Positions 1 through 8,580 of a DNA stretch of 64,000 bases are shown here, piece after piece. The stretch is from Bradyrhizobium sp. LMTR 3 (GTDB taxonomy: Bacteria > Pseudomonadota > Alphaproteobacteria > Rhizobiales > Xanthobacteraceae). Where the stretch lies: positions 248,001 to 312,000 of the forward strand of contig NZ_MAXC01000001.1 in NCBI RefSeq assembly GCF_001693485.1. Reading direction: 5' to 3'. Within the stretch, counting starts at the first letter, position 1; each line of letters starts with the position of its first letter. A model generated the notes under the pieces. The model ran no database searches. It saw only the letters and a program-made list of their open reading frames with translations, and was not told the DNA's origin. The position numbers were made by a program, and so were the translations under genes.

Positions 1-542
1 GCGAGCGCGCCGAACAACACCGAGGAGACCACGCTGCCGGTGGCGTCGGCGATTTCGGCCATGTCGAACGCGATGAAGCGGTTGGCGGCGACATTCGCCG
101 CCTCGTAAACCTGTGCCGCATCGGCGGTGCCGTCGCCGGGCGCGGTCTTCTCGATCACGGCTAATGAGCGGTGCGAGGAGCCAATCAACAGCGTGCGATC
201 AGGCGAGACCAGCCCGCGCAGGATGGCGCGGCCAGCTTCCATCAGTTCGGCGCCGATCACGATGTCGACCTTGCCCGGCGCGGGCATCAACGACAGCACG
301 GGGTGGCGGTCGGGCTTGCTCGTGTCGGGCGCGATCATCTCGATGTAGTAGATCGTGGCGCCGGTGCGCTGGGCAACGCCGGGCACCGATGTCGATTGCG
401 CGAACCAGCCGCGCCGCTCCGCCAGCGCCACGATCCAGTCGACCAGCACGCCGCCGCCCTGGCCGCCCATCGCGAGCACCGCGACGGTGATCGGGCGGGC
501 CTGACTAAGCACGATGGAGGAGGGCGCGACCGAGACGTTCAT
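1..542 (-). CDS. iorB: Indolepyruvate ferredoxin oxidoreductase beta subunit, partial
   Basis: The 3' end of this gene lies beyond the window. The reverse strand reads MNVSVAPSSIVLSQARPITV and then a glycine-rich AMGGQGGGVLVDW stretch and a GVAQRTGATIYY stretch. These are typical of the gamma/beta domain of 2-oxoacid:ferredoxin oxidoreductases of the IorB type. The subunit pairs with IorA to oxidise arylpyruvates (for example indolepyruvate) to aryl-acetyl-CoA with reduction of ferredoxin. The ATG overlaps the TGA of iorA in an ATGA junction, so the two genes are translationally coupled. Family assignment is firm. The exact substrate is inferred from the family only. Confidence 0.88.
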   Translation of the reverse strand, partial: MNVSVAPSSIVLSQARPITVAVLAMGGQGGGVLVDWIVALAERRGWFAQSTSVPGVAQRTGATIYYIEMIAPDTSKPDRHPVLSLMPAPGKVDIVIGAELMEAGRAILRGLVSPDRTLLIGSSHRSLAVIEKTAPGDGTADAAQVYEAANVAANRFIAFDMAEIADATGSVVSSVLFGAL

Positions 543-2701
543 GCCGCCTCCTGCTCGAACATGACGCGGCGTCCGGCGCGCCAGCGCTGCAAAGCGCCGA
601 TCATTCGTTGCCAGAGGCGGTCGAGCTGCGTTTCGAACGAGGTCGGATTGGAAACGACGTCGGCGCGATAGAACGAGGGACACAAGACAGCCGCGTCCGC
701 GACCTCGCCGCAATGGCCGCAGCCCACGCAACTATTGTCGACGGCGGCGACCGGATTGTCCTTCAGGGGATCTGTGGTCGGCTTCACCGACAGCGAGGGG
801 CAGCCGGACAGGCGGATGCACGCGTGGTCGCCGGAACATACATCCTCATCGACACCGAAGCGCTCGCGCACGATGCGCTCGCCGCGCTTGGCGGCGGCGG
901 CCACCAGCGGTTTCACGCGCCGCTGCTTGTTCAGCATGCACTCCGACGAGGCGACGATGACCTTCGGACCCTTCTCCTCTGTCGTCAGCGCCTCGCGCAG
1001 CGTGTCGCGCATGCGGGTCACATCGTAAGTGCGGTCGATCTGGCGTACCCATTTGGCGCCGACGCCCTTCGCCGCCTCGACGATCGGGTGCTTGGTCGAA
1101 CGCGAACGGTTGTCGGCGCGCGAGGAGGGGATGTCCTGGCCGCCCGTCGCGGCGGAATAGTAATTGTCGACCACGACGATCACGCCGTCGTGCTGGTTGA
1201 ACACGGCGTTGCCGACGCCGCTGGTCAACCCGTTGTGCCAGAAGCCGCCGTCGCCCATCATCGAGATCGACCGCTTACCTGCAGGCACATTGAAGGCTGA
1301 GGCCGAGGCCGGGCCTAGTCCGTAACCCATCGTGGTGGCGCCGATGTTGAACGGGGGCAGGATGGAGAACAAATGGCAGCCGATATCGGCAGCGACGTGG
1401 TGCGGGCCGAGCTCCTTTTCCACCAGTTTCATCGCGGAAAAAATCGGCCGCTCCGGACAGCCGGTGCAAAAACCCGGCGGGCGCGGCGGGACCACGTCGG
1501 CGAGCACGCGGATTTTCTCATCGACCTCAGTGCGGTCGATGTTCGGTGCGCGCGCGGCATCCGACAAGGCATCCGGCCGCCAGCGGCGGATGAAAGCGCC
1601 GATCGCTTCGCCCATGACTTGTGCCGTATATTCGCCGGCCATCGGGAACAGGTCCTTGCCGTGCAGCTTGGCCGGAATGTCGGCATTGCGGAGGATCTTG
1701 TGCAGCGCCTGCTCGATGAACTCGGGCTGTCCCTCCTCGACCATCAGCACCGCCTTCTTAGCTCGGCAGAAGTCGATCACCTCGCGGTCGACGATCGGGT
1801 AGGTCACGTTCATCACATAGAGCGGCACGCGCGTCTCGCCCCAGATGTCGGCAAGCCCGGCCTCGCGCAGCGCGGTGATGACGCCGTTGTACATGCCGCC
1901 CTGCATGATGATGCCGATATCATCGATATCGCCATCGAACGTCTCGTTCATGCCGCGGGCGTGGATGAATTCGACCGCGGCGGGCCAGCGATGCTCGACC
2001 TTCTCCTTCTCGTGCAGGAACGAGGCCGGCGGCAGCACGATACGGTTGGTGTCGCGCGACGGCTGGTCCAGCGCGCGGGACAGCGGAAAGGCGGGGCGTA
2101 TATTGTCGCGGGTGGCGAAGCGGCCATGCACGTGGCAAGCGCGTATCCGTACCTCTAGCATGACAGGCGTATTCGACGCCTCCGACAGCTCGAAGGAATC
2201 GTGCACGGCCTTGACGATGGACGCCACGTTGGGCCGCGGATCGACCAGCCAGAGCTGCGACTTCATCGCGAACGCATGCGAACGCTCCTGCATGATGGAG
2301 GAGCCTTCGCCGTAATCCTCGCCGATGATGATCAGCGCGCCGCCAGTCACGCCTCCCGAGGAGAGGTTGGCGAGCGCGTCGGACGCGACGTTGATGCCGA
2401 CCGGCGCCTTGAAGGTGACCGCGCCACGCACCGGATACATCACGGAGGCAGCCAGCGTTGCCGCCGCGGTGGCCTCGCTGGCGCTGGATTCGAAATGCAC
2501 ACCGAGGTCGGAAAGAATGTCCTGCGCGTCCGACAGCACGTCCATCAGGTGCGAGATCGGCGCGCCCTGGTAACCGGCGACATAGCTGACGCCGCATTCC
2601 AGCAACGCCTTGGTAATGGCGAGGATGCCTTCGCCGCGAAATTCCTGGCCGGCACCGAGCTTCAGGTCTTCCACCTCGCGCGCGAAAGAGCGTTCTGCCA
2701 T
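539..2701 (-). CDS. iorA: Indolepyruvate ferredoxin oxidoreductase alpha subunit
   Basis: This is a cytoplasmic thiamine-diphosphate enzyme of 720 aa that catalyses CoA-dependent oxidative decarboxylation of arylpyruvates. The N-terminal pyrimidine-binding domain contains GYQGAPISHLMDV. The middle carries CTGCPERPIF and the ThDP/Mg motif MGDGGFWHNG followed by VVDNYYSAATGG. The C-terminus has a ferredoxin-like domain with CSGDHAC and CVGCGHC clusters for [4Fe-4S]. I chose the ATG at 2701 (MAERSF) because GGAGG lies eight bases upstream; a TTG four codons earlier is possible. It is cotranscribed with iorB and divergent from an acyl-CoA dehydrogenase, which suggests that its acyl-CoA product feeds the neighbouring pathway. 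Confidence 0.92.
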   Translation of the reverse strand: MAERSFAREVEDLKLGAGQEFRGEGILAITKALLECGVSYVAGYQGAPISHLMDVLSDAQDILSDLGVHFESSASEATAAATLAASVMYPVRGAVTFKAPVGINVASDALANLSSGGVTGGALIIIGEDYGEGSSIMQERSHAFAMKSQLWLVDPRPNVASIVKAVHDSFELSEASNTPVMLEVRIRACHVHGRFATRDNIRPAFPLSRALDQPSRDTNRIVLPPASFLHEKEKVEHRWPAAVEFIHARGMNETFDGDIDDIGIIMQGGMYNGVITALREAGLADIWGETRVPLYVMNVTYPIVDREVIDFCRAKKAVLMVEEGQPEFIEQALHKILRNADIPAKLHGKDLFPMAGEYTAQVMGEAIGAFIRRWRPDALSDAARAPNIDRTEVDEKIRVLADVVPPRPPGFCTGCPERPIFSAMKLVEKELGPHHVAADIGCHLFSILPPFNIGATTMGYGLGPASASAFNVPAGKRSISMMGDGGFWHNGLTSGVGNAVFNQHDGVIVVVDNYYSAATGGQDIPSSRADNRSRSTKHPIVEAAKGVGAKWVRQIDRTYDVTRMRDTLREALTTEEKGPKVIVASSECMLNKQRRVKPLVAAAAKRGERIVRERFGVDEDVCSGDHACIRLSGCPSLSVKPTTDPLKDNPVAAVDNSCVGCGHCGEVADAAVLCPSFYRADVVSNPTSFETQLDRLWQRMIGALQRWRAGRRVMFEQEAA

Positions 2702-2982
2702 GTTCGCCTCCAAGGCCCTCGTGCGGAACTTCCGGACGACCGAATATAATTTTAGACATCAAACAAAAATGATGTCAATCGAACCCGCGAGTTCTGAGGC
2801 CGCAAAACGCTTCACGCGCATTTGAGCCCAGTTTCTAGCCTGATTCATAGGCTTCATGCACACGCGCCGGGCTTCCGATCGGCGGCCGGTTCGCTTGACA
2901 TGATATTTTAGCCATGAAACATTATTGAGGGGCGCGTTGCACTTGGCGGGCGCGCGCAAAACGGCCTTTGCGGGAGACTGAC
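2702..2982. promoter_or_regulatory. Divergent promoter region with operator-like repeats
   Basis: This 281-bp gap separates iorA (minus) from the acyl-CoA dehydrogenase (plus). Two near-identical 16-mers lie in the same orientation: TTTTAGACATCAAACA at 2750-2765 and TTTTAGCCATGAAACA at 2906-2921, with 14 of 16 positions shared. The first overlaps a perfect 7-bp inverted repeat, GACATCA at 2755-2761 and TGATGTC at 2770-2776. A good -35 box TTGACA (2895-2900) lies before the second copy, with CATTAT (2920-2925) as a poor-spacing -10 candidate. One copy near each promoter suggests a shared regulator. That is inference, and no regulator gene is adjacent in the window. Confidence 0.5.
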
Positions 2983-4158
2983 ATGACTCCGGTTTCGCCA
3001 TTACGCGGGCCGTCGCGCGAACACCTCGCGTGGCCGTTCTTCGATTCCCGCCACAGCGAATACGCCGCCGCGCTCGACGCATTTGCAGCCGGCCTTGGCG
3101 ATACGCACGGCCATGACGTCGACGAAACCTGCCGTTCGCTGGTACGCCGGCTTGGCGCCGCCGGATTGCTGGAGGCATCGGTCGCAGGCGATCGGCCCGA
3201 TGCGGTGATCGACTCGCGGCTGATCTGTCTCGCCCGCGAAACGCTTGCCTGGCACAGCGGGCTAGCCGATTTCGCATTTGCGATGCAGGGGCTTGGAACC
3301 GGTGCGGTGGCGATTGCCGGGTCGCCCGAATTGCGCGCGCTGGTGCTGCCGAAGGCGCGGCGTGGCGAGTGGATTGCCGCCTTTGCCTTGTCGGAGAAGG
3401 AGGCCGGTTCCGACGTCGCTGCCATGGGCTGCAGCGCCCGCAGCGAAGGCGACCACTACATCCTCGATGGCGAGAAGACCTGGATTTCCAACGGCGGCAT
3501 TGCCGACGTCTATACGCTGTTTGCGCGAACCGGCGAGGCACCGGGCGCGCGGGGCATTTCGGCCTTCGTGGTGCTGCCGGACGATCCCGGGTTTTCGATT
3601 ACCGACCGTATCGATGTGATGGCGCCGCATCCACTGGCGACGCTGCGTTTTGATTCTTGCCGGATCCCGGCGGCGCGGCTGTTGGGGTCGCCGGGCGAAG
3701 GTTTCAAGATCGCGATGCGCACCCTCGATATCTTCCGCGCATCGGTTGCAGCCGCCGCGTTGGGTTTTGCCCGCCGCGCGCTGGATGAGGCGGTGGCGCA
3801 TGCACTGTCACGGCGGATGTTCGGTGGCGTGCTGGGCGACCAGCAATTGACGCAGGCAGCCCTCGGCGACATGGCCGCAGGCGTCGATGCCAGCGCGCTT
3901 CTAACCTACCGCGCGGCGTGGCGGCGCGACGTGCAGAAAGCTTCCACGACCCGTGAAGCGGCAATGGCCAAAATGGTCGCGACCGAAACCGCGCAAGCGG
4001 TGATCGACCGCGCCGTACAAATGTTCGGCGGACGCGGCGTGCGCTCGGGCGAAGTCGTTGAGCAGCTTTATCGCGAGATACGCGCGTTGCGCATCTATGA
4101 AGGCGCGACCGAAGTCCAGAAACTCATCATCGGACGTGACGTCCTGAAGGCGGTCTAG
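2983..4158 (+). CDS. Acyl-CoA dehydrogenase
   Basis: This is a 391-aa FAD-dependent acyl-CoA dehydrogenase that should introduce an alpha,beta double bond into an acyl-CoA and pass electrons to ETF. The FAD/substrate motifs [15 protein letters not shown] and [13 protein letters not shown] are present. Near the C-terminus [20 protein letters not shown] leads to [10 protein letters not shown], where the Glu sits at the position of the catalytic base of short- and medium-chain enzymes. The ATG at 2983 follows GGGAG at seven bases. It opens the plus-strand cluster that continues with RidA and ring-cleavage genes. The substrate is unknown; a short aryl- or branched acyl-CoA is plausible from context. 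Confidence 0.88.
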   Translation: MTPVSPLRGPSREHLAWPFFDSRHSEYAAALDAFAAGLGDTHGHDVDETCRSLVRRLGAAGLLEASVAGDRPDAVIDSRLICLARETLAWHSGLADFAFAMQGLGTGAVAIAGSPELRALVLPKARRGEWIAAFALSEKEAGSDVAAMGCSARSEGDHYILDGEKTWISNGGIADVYTLFARTGEAPGARGISAFVVLPDDPGFSITDRIDVMAPHPLATLRFDSCRIPAARLLGSPGEGFKIAMRTLDIFRASVAAAALGFARRALDEAVAHALSRRMFGGVLGDQQLTQAALGDMAAGVDASALLTYRAAWRRDVQKASTTREAAMAKMVATETAQAVIDRAVQMFGGRGVRSGEVVEQLYREIRALRIYEGATEVQKLIIGRDVLKAV

Positions 4159-4199
4159 CCGAACGGCCGTCCAGTCGCGTCCTGCTACGGGAGTATGAA

Positions 4200-4595
4200 A
4201 TGTTCGAGGTCTTGCAACCACCCGGTTGGGCCAAGCCGAGGGGGTACGCGAACGGCATCGCCGCGCGCGGCAGGATGATCTTCGTCGCCGGCCAGATCGG
4301 CTGGAACGAGCAATGCAAGTTCGAGTCCGATGATCTGGTGGATCAGATCGGCCAGACCCTGAAGAACGTCGGCGCGGTCTTGCGCGCCGGCGGCGCGGTG
4401 CCCGAGCACGTGGTGTCGATGACCTGGTTCCTGCTCGATCGCAAGGAATATTCGGCGCGCCTGAAGGAGATCGGCGTCGTCTATCGCGACGTCATGGGTC
4501 GGCACTTTCCGGCCATGACTGCGCTGCAGGTATCGGGACTGGTCGAGGATCGTGCCAAGGTCGAAATCCAGGCGATCGCAATGATGCCTGACTAG
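4200..4595 (+). CDS. RidA/YjgF-family protein
   Basis: This 131-aa protein is of the usual RidA length. It shows the family pattern with GRMIFVAGQIGW near residue 25, a central QTLKNVGAVLRAGGA helix and HFPAMTALQVSGLVEDRAKVEIQAIA at the C-terminus. RidA-like proteins hydrolyse reactive enamines/imines, and several cluster members act in aromatic catabolism as deaminases. The canonical catalytic Arg of RidA lies in the segment before the last strand; here that segment reads FPAMTALQV, so this is probably a divergent paralogue and not housekeeping RidA. A strong ACGGGAG ribosome binding site precedes the ATG. Its place between an acyl-CoA dehydrogenase and a dioxygenase suggests an aminated or 2-oxo intermediate. 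Confidence 0.85.
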   Translation: MFEVLQPPGWAKPRGYANGIAARGRMIFVAGQIGWNEQCKFESDDLVDQIGQTLKNVGAVLRAGGAVPEHVVSMTWFLLDRKEYSARLKEIGVVYRDVMGRHFPAMTALQVSGLVEDRAKVEIQAIAMMPD

Positions 4596-4646
4596 ATGAA
4601 TTGACAACGCGACGCCGGAAGCGGCGCCAACTCACAGGAGGGCGAC

Positions 4647-5774
4647 ATGGCAACGAAAGCGCGTGAAAACCACCGGGAAGATGTGGCCGGGCGGGCCAAT
4701 GTCGAGGACACCCCTGAATTGCTCGCCTACTATGACGAGCTCGAACGGCTGGAGGCGGGCGCACTCTGGACGGTCGCGAACAAGATCGAGCCGTGGCAGC
4801 CCAAATCGTCCTCCGTCCCGGTGCTGTGGCGCTATGCGGACCTCCGCGCGCACGTGCTGCGCTCCGTCGAACTGGTGTCGCCCGAAAAGGCCGGGCGCCG
4901 CGTCATCTATCTGAACAATCCCGGACGCCGCGAGCACGCCGCCGCGGTCGGCTGGCTCTATTCCGGCCTGCAGGTGATGCACCCGGGCGAGGTCGCATCC
5001 GCCCACGCCCATTCGGCCTCCGCGCTCCGCTTCATCATGGAGGGCGAGGGCGCCTATACGATCGTCGACGGTCACAAGATGACGCTCGGTGCCAACGACT
5101 TTGTGCTGACGCCGAACGGCACCTGGCACGAGCACGGCGTCTCCAGCGACGGCACGCCCTGCATCTGGCAGGACGGCCTCGACATTCCCCTCGTCAACAC
5201 GCTCGAAGCCAACTTCTATGTGGTTCACCCCGACCTGCAGCAGAGCGTCGGTTATCCCGTCGACGACATGACGCACGCCTGGGGTAATCCCGGCCTGCGC
5301 CCGGCGGGCGCGGAATGGTCGAAGGGATATTCGCCGCTATTGAAATATGAGTGGGCCCCGACCTACGAGGCGCTGCAGCGTTACGCCAAAGCGACCGACG
5401 GCTCGCCCTATGACGGCGTTCTCATGAACTACGTCAACCCCGTGACCGGCGGCCCGGTAATGCAGACGATCGGCGCATCGATGCAGATGCTGCGGCCGGG
5501 CGAGAGCACGCGCGCGCATCGTCACACGGGCAGCTTCATTTATCAGGTCGCCAAGGGGCGCGGTCATTCGATCATCGACGGCAAGCGTTTCGACTGGAAG
5601 GAGCGGGATATCTTCTGCGTTCCTTCCTGGGCTTGGCATGAACATGTCAACGCCTCCGCCAGCGAGGACGCCTGCCTCTTCACCTTCAACGACCTGCCGG
5701 TCATGCACGCGCTCGGGCTCTATCGCGAGGAAGCTTTTGGCGACAATGGCGGCCGCCAGCCACTCGTATCCTAG
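4647..5774 (+). CDS. Gentisate 1,2-dioxygenase-like bicupin ring-cleavage enzyme
   Basis: This 375-aa protein has two cupin domains, as in gentisate, salicylate and 1-hydroxy-2-naphthoate dioxygenases. The N-terminal cupin has HAHSASALRFIMEGEGAYT (His120, His122) and TWHEHG (His161), matching the Fe(II) ligands of the family. The C-terminal cupin has HRHTGSFIYQ and WAWHEH. Members cleave the ring between a carboxyl-bearing carbon and an adjacent hydroxylated carbon. An FAH-family hydrolase follows immediately, as in fumarylpyruvate or related routes. No glutathione- or mycothiol-dependent maleylpyruvate isomerase is visible. The TAG stop lies inside a perfect palindrome shared with the intergenic repeat. 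The substrate could be gentisate, a salicylate or an amino/nitro analogue. Confidence 0.85.
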   Translation: MATKARENHREDVAGRANVEDTPELLAYYDELERLEAGALWTVANKIEPWQPKSSSVPVLWRYADLRAHVLRSVELVSPEKAGRRVIYLNNPGRREHAAAVGWLYSGLQVMHPGEVASAHAHSASALRFIMEGEGAYTIVDGHKMTLGANDFVLTPNGTWHEHGVSSDGTPCIWQDGLDIPLVNTLEANFYVVHPDLQQSVGYPVDDMTHAWGNPGLRPAGAEWSKGYSPLLKYEWAPTYEALQRYAKATDGSPYDGVLMNYVNPVTGGPVMQTIGASMQMLRPGESTRAHRHTGSFIYQVAKGRGHSIIDGKRFDWKERDIFCVPSWAWHEHVNASASEDACLFTFNDLPVMHALGLYREEAFGDNGGRQPLVS

Positions 5775-5868
5775 AGCTTCGGTTCTGATCAGAACCGAAG
5801 CTCTAGACTTCTGTTTGACGCGTTTTCTTCACGCGAACCGGTATCCACTTCGCTTGAAAGCGCTATAG
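5771..5868. repeat. Bradyrhizobial intergenic palindromic repeat, copy A
   Basis: A perfect 36-bp palindrome occupies 5771-5806, with arms 5771-5788 and 5789-5806. It is followed by a segment related to GACGCGTTTTCTTCACGCG and by AAGCGCTATA. The reverse complement matches copy B at 27881-28009 over most of its length. The element overlaps the stop codon of the dioxygenase gene and fills the gap to the FAH gene, so any transcript through it carries a strong stem-loop. I recognise the family as common between genes of Bradyrhizobium. Confidence 0.75.
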
Positions 5869-5878
5869 GGGAGCCACA

Positions 5879-6790
5879 ATGCGTCTTGTTACCTATCGCG
5901 GCACGGTCGAAGCCGCAGCCCGCCTCGGTGCGGTTGTCGATGATCTGGTCATTGACGTCGAGAAGGCGGGCCAGCATGCCGGTGTTTGCCTTCCGTCGTC
6001 GATGCTCGATTTCATCGATTTGGGCCCACCCGCCTTGGCGGCGCTCAAGAAGATACTGAACGAAGGCAGGGACAACTGGCCGGTCGGCGCTGCACTGCCG
6101 GTTGCAAACGTCCGGCTGCTGGCGCCGATACCGCGTCCCCGCAAGAACATTTTCGGCATCGGCCTGAATTATGTCGAGCACGTCGCGGAATCCTCGCGAG
6201 CCCTCGACACCGCAAAGGATCTGCCGAAGCAGCCCATCATCTTTTCGAAGCCGCCGACCAGCGTCATCGGACCGGACGAGGCCATTCATCACAACAAGGC
6301 GATCACGCAGCAACTCGACTGGGAAGTCGAGCTTGCCGTCGTGATGGGACGAACTGCACGGCGCGTGTCGGAAGCTGACGCGCTCGGCTTCGTGTTCGGC
6401 TACAGCGTGATGATCGACGTCAGCGCCCGCGACAACCGCCGTGCCGGCCAGTGGATCTACTCCAAAGGGCAGGACACCTACGCGCCATTCGGGCCGTGCA
6501 TCGTCACGGCGGACGAAATCACCGATCCGCATGCACTCGATCTCTGGCTGACGGTGAACGGCGTCGAGAAGCAGCGGTCCAACACCCGCCACATGCTGTT
6601 CAAGGTACCGCTTCTGATCGCCGACATTTCGGCCGCGATGACGCTGGAGCCGGGAGACATCATCGCGACCGGCACGCCCGAGGGCGTCGGCGCCGGCCGC
6701 TCTCCGCAGGAATGGCTGTGGCCGGGCGATGTGGTGGAAGCCGAAGTAACGGGCATCGGCCGGTTGCGTCATCCGGTGGTGGCGATCTGA
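5879..6790 (+). CDS. Fumarylacetoacetate hydrolase family protein (ring-fission product hydrolase)
   Basis: This 303-aa protein belongs to the FAH superfamily of metal-dependent C-C hydrolases, decarboxylases and isomerases. The motifs FGIGLNYVEHVAES, the acidic metal ligands in DWEVELAVVMG, GYSVMIDVSARD, and the C-terminal MTLEPGDIIATGTPEGVGAG are all present. The N-terminal 100 residues form the usual cap region. It lies downstream of the bicupin dioxygenase and just before a flavin reductase, so it most likely hydrolyses the ring-cleavage product (fumarylpyruvate-type). Position and family support this; the actual substrate is inferred. Confidence 0.88.
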   Translation: MRLVTYRGTVEAAARLGAVVDDLVIDVEKAGQHAGVCLPSSMLDFIDLGPPALAALKKILNEGRDNWPVGAALPVANVRLLAPIPRPRKNIFGIGLNYVEHVAESSRALDTAKDLPKQPIIFSKPPTSVIGPDEAIHHNKAITQQLDWEVELAVVMGRTARRVSEADALGFVFGYSVMIDVSARDNRRAGQWIYSKGQDTYAPFGPCIVTADEITDPHALDLWLTVNGVEKQRSNTRHMLFKVPLLIADISAAMTLEPGDIIATGTPEGVGAGRSPQEWLWPGDVVEAEVTGIGRLRHPVVAI

Positions 6791-6799
6791 GAGGCCGGC

Positions 6800-7447
6800 A
6801 TGATCTTCGACATGGAGACGCTGGAAGCGCAAAACCGCTACAAGATATTGACGGCCACGGTGACGCCGCGGCCGATCGCCTGGATCACCACGCTATCCGC
6901 GAGCGGCGTGATCAATGCCGCGCCCTTCAGCTTCTTCAACGTGATGGGGCATGAACCGCCGACCGTCGCGATCGGACTTCTGGCGGGTTCGCAGCGATTC
7001 AAGGACACGGCGGCGAATATCCTCGATACCGGAGAATTCGTCGTCAATCTCGTCGCCGAGCGCAACGCCGAGGCCATGAACATCACGTGTATCGACGCGC
7101 CGCCCGAGATCGATGAGCTGGCGCTGGCCGGACTGACCCCGGCTGCCTCCCAGGCGGTGCGCCCGCCGCGCATCGCGGAATCGCCGGTGTCATTCGAGTG
7201 CCGAGTGCTCACGTCGCTGGTGACAGGACCGCGACAAACGGCCGTGATCGGTCGTATCGTTCGCGCCCATATCGACGACGCCGTGATCCTGGACAAGGAG
7301 CGCTGCCACATCGATACGCAGGCGCTGCGCCTGATCGCTCGCATGCACGGCAGCGGCTGGTATGCGCGCTCCACCGACTTGTTCCAGATCGATCGGCCAA
7401 CCTGGGCGACGTGGCAGCAACAGAACGTCAAGGCGGAACCTGCGTGA
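6800..7447 (+). CDS. Flavin reductase / flavoredoxin-like protein
   Basis: This 215-aa protein is of the FMN-binding split-barrel flavin reductase-like family. The N-terminus TATVTPRPIAWITTLSASG and NAAPFSFFNVMGHEPPTVAIGL form the typical FMN-binding strand pattern, with TGEFVVNLV further on. Members reduce flavin for a partner monooxygenase or carry FMN as flavoredoxins. Nine bases separate it from the FAH gene, and its TGA overlaps a GTG of the next frame, so it is in the same operon. No two-component monooxygenase is visible nearby, so the partner, if any, is elsewhere. Confidence 0.85.
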   Translation: MIFDMETLEAQNRYKILTATVTPRPIAWITTLSASGVINAAPFSFFNVMGHEPPTVAIGLLAGSQRFKDTAANILDTGEFVVNLVAERNAEAMNITCIDAPPEIDELALAGLTPAASQAVRPPRIAESPVSFECRVLTSLVTGPRQTAVIGRIVRAHIDDAVILDKERCHIDTQALRLIARMHGSGWYARSTDLFQIDRPTWATWQQQNVKAEPA

Positions 7448-7488
7448 CAGGATTGCCGATACGCGTGGCGACGAAGCGGAGGACACCT

Positions 7489-8580
7489 TTGAAGATCGCA
7501 GTGTTGGGTGGAGGAAACGGTTCGTTCGCGGCCGCCGGCGACCTCGCGTTGGCCGGTCACGAAATCCGGCTGTGGCGGCGAGATCCCGGAGATGTCGAGG
7601 CGCATCGGGCGCAGGGCGGCACGATCACGGTTATCGATCGATCGGGCCGCCGCGAGGCCAGGCTGGCTGTGATTACGTCTTCGATCGCGGAAGCGATCGA
7701 CGCTGCCGATCTCATCCTTTGTCCGGCGCCGGCTTTTGCGCAAGGCGCGATCGCCGAATTGGCCGCGCCGCATCTGCGCGACGGCCAGGTCGTGTTTTTG
7801 CCGCCTGGCACATTCGGCTCCTACATCTTCGCCCGTGCCGCGCGCGATGCGGGCAACCGTGCGGAGGTTGCAACGGCTGAGACCGGAACCTTGCCGTGGC
7901 TGGCGCGCAAGCAAGGTCCTTATGCCGTTCGCATCTCGGGCAGGGGTGCTCGATTGCCAATCGGTGTGTTTCCGAAGCGCCTTGCCCAGCACGCGCTTGA
8001 TGTGATCGAGCGCGCGTTTCCGAACGCCATCGAGCCGTGCGACGATGCGCTCTCGGCGGCGCTGATGAATGCCGGTCCGATCATTCATCCGCCGCTGATC
8101 ACCATGAACGCCGGCCCGATCGAACATTTCGATAAGTGGGATATTCACAAGGAAGGAACGCAGCCGGCCATACGCCGCGTCACGGACGCCCTCGATGCCG
8201 AGCGCATCGCCATTCGCGAGACGCTCGGTTATGGAAAGCCGCATTTTCCCCTGGCCGATCACTATTCGCGCGACGGCGAACCCTGGATGTATGCGCGCGA
8301 CGCGCACGAGCAGCTCACGGATTCCGGCGATTGGTCCGAACGCCTCATTCTCGTCGAACACCGCTACATGCTGGAGGATTTGCGTCTCGGTCTGTCGTTC
8401 CTCGCATCGGTCGCCGGTCTTGCAGGCGTGCACACGCCGCTGGTCAAGGCGTTCCTCGCGATCGGCTCCGCCATCACCGGTGAGGATTTCGCGGTGACGG
8501 GCCGGAGCTTGTCCTCGCTCGGCCTCGGCGATCTCGACCGGGCTGCGTTGCAAAATCTTCTGGCCGAGGGCTTCCGATGA
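7489..8580 (+). CDS. NAD/NADP octopine/nopaline dehydrogenase family protein
   Basis: The protein (363 aa from the TTG at 7489) begins with a Rossmann motif, KIAVLGGGNGSFAAAGDLALAGHEIRLW. The C-terminal helical domain carries NAGPIIHPPLITMNAGPIEH, as in opine dehydrogenases. These enzymes reductively condense, or oxidatively split, an amino acid and a 2-oxo acid. I chose the TTG because GGAGG lies six to seven bases upstream; a GTG at 7444 overlapping the previous stop is the alternative (378 aa). It overlaps the next gene by ATGA. In this block it may oxidise an N-substituted amino acid to release a carboxylic acid; that role is inference. Confidence 0.8.
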   Translation: MKIAVLGGGNGSFAAAGDLALAGHEIRLWRRDPGDVEAHRAQGGTITVIDRSGRREARLAVITSSIAEAIDAADLILCPAPAFAQGAIAELAAPHLRDGQVVFLPPGTFGSYIFARAARDAGNRAEVATAETGTLPWLARKQGPYAVRISGRGARLPIGVFPKRLAQHALDVIERAFPNAIEPCDDALSAALMNAGPIIHPPLITMNAGPIEHFDKWDIHKEGTQPAIRRVTDALDAERIAIRETLGYGKPHFPLADHYSRDGEPWMYARDAHEQLTDSGDWSERLILVEHRYMLEDLRLGLSFLASVAGLAGVHTPLVKAFLAIGSAITGEDFAVTGRSLSSLGLGDLDRAALQNLLAEGFR

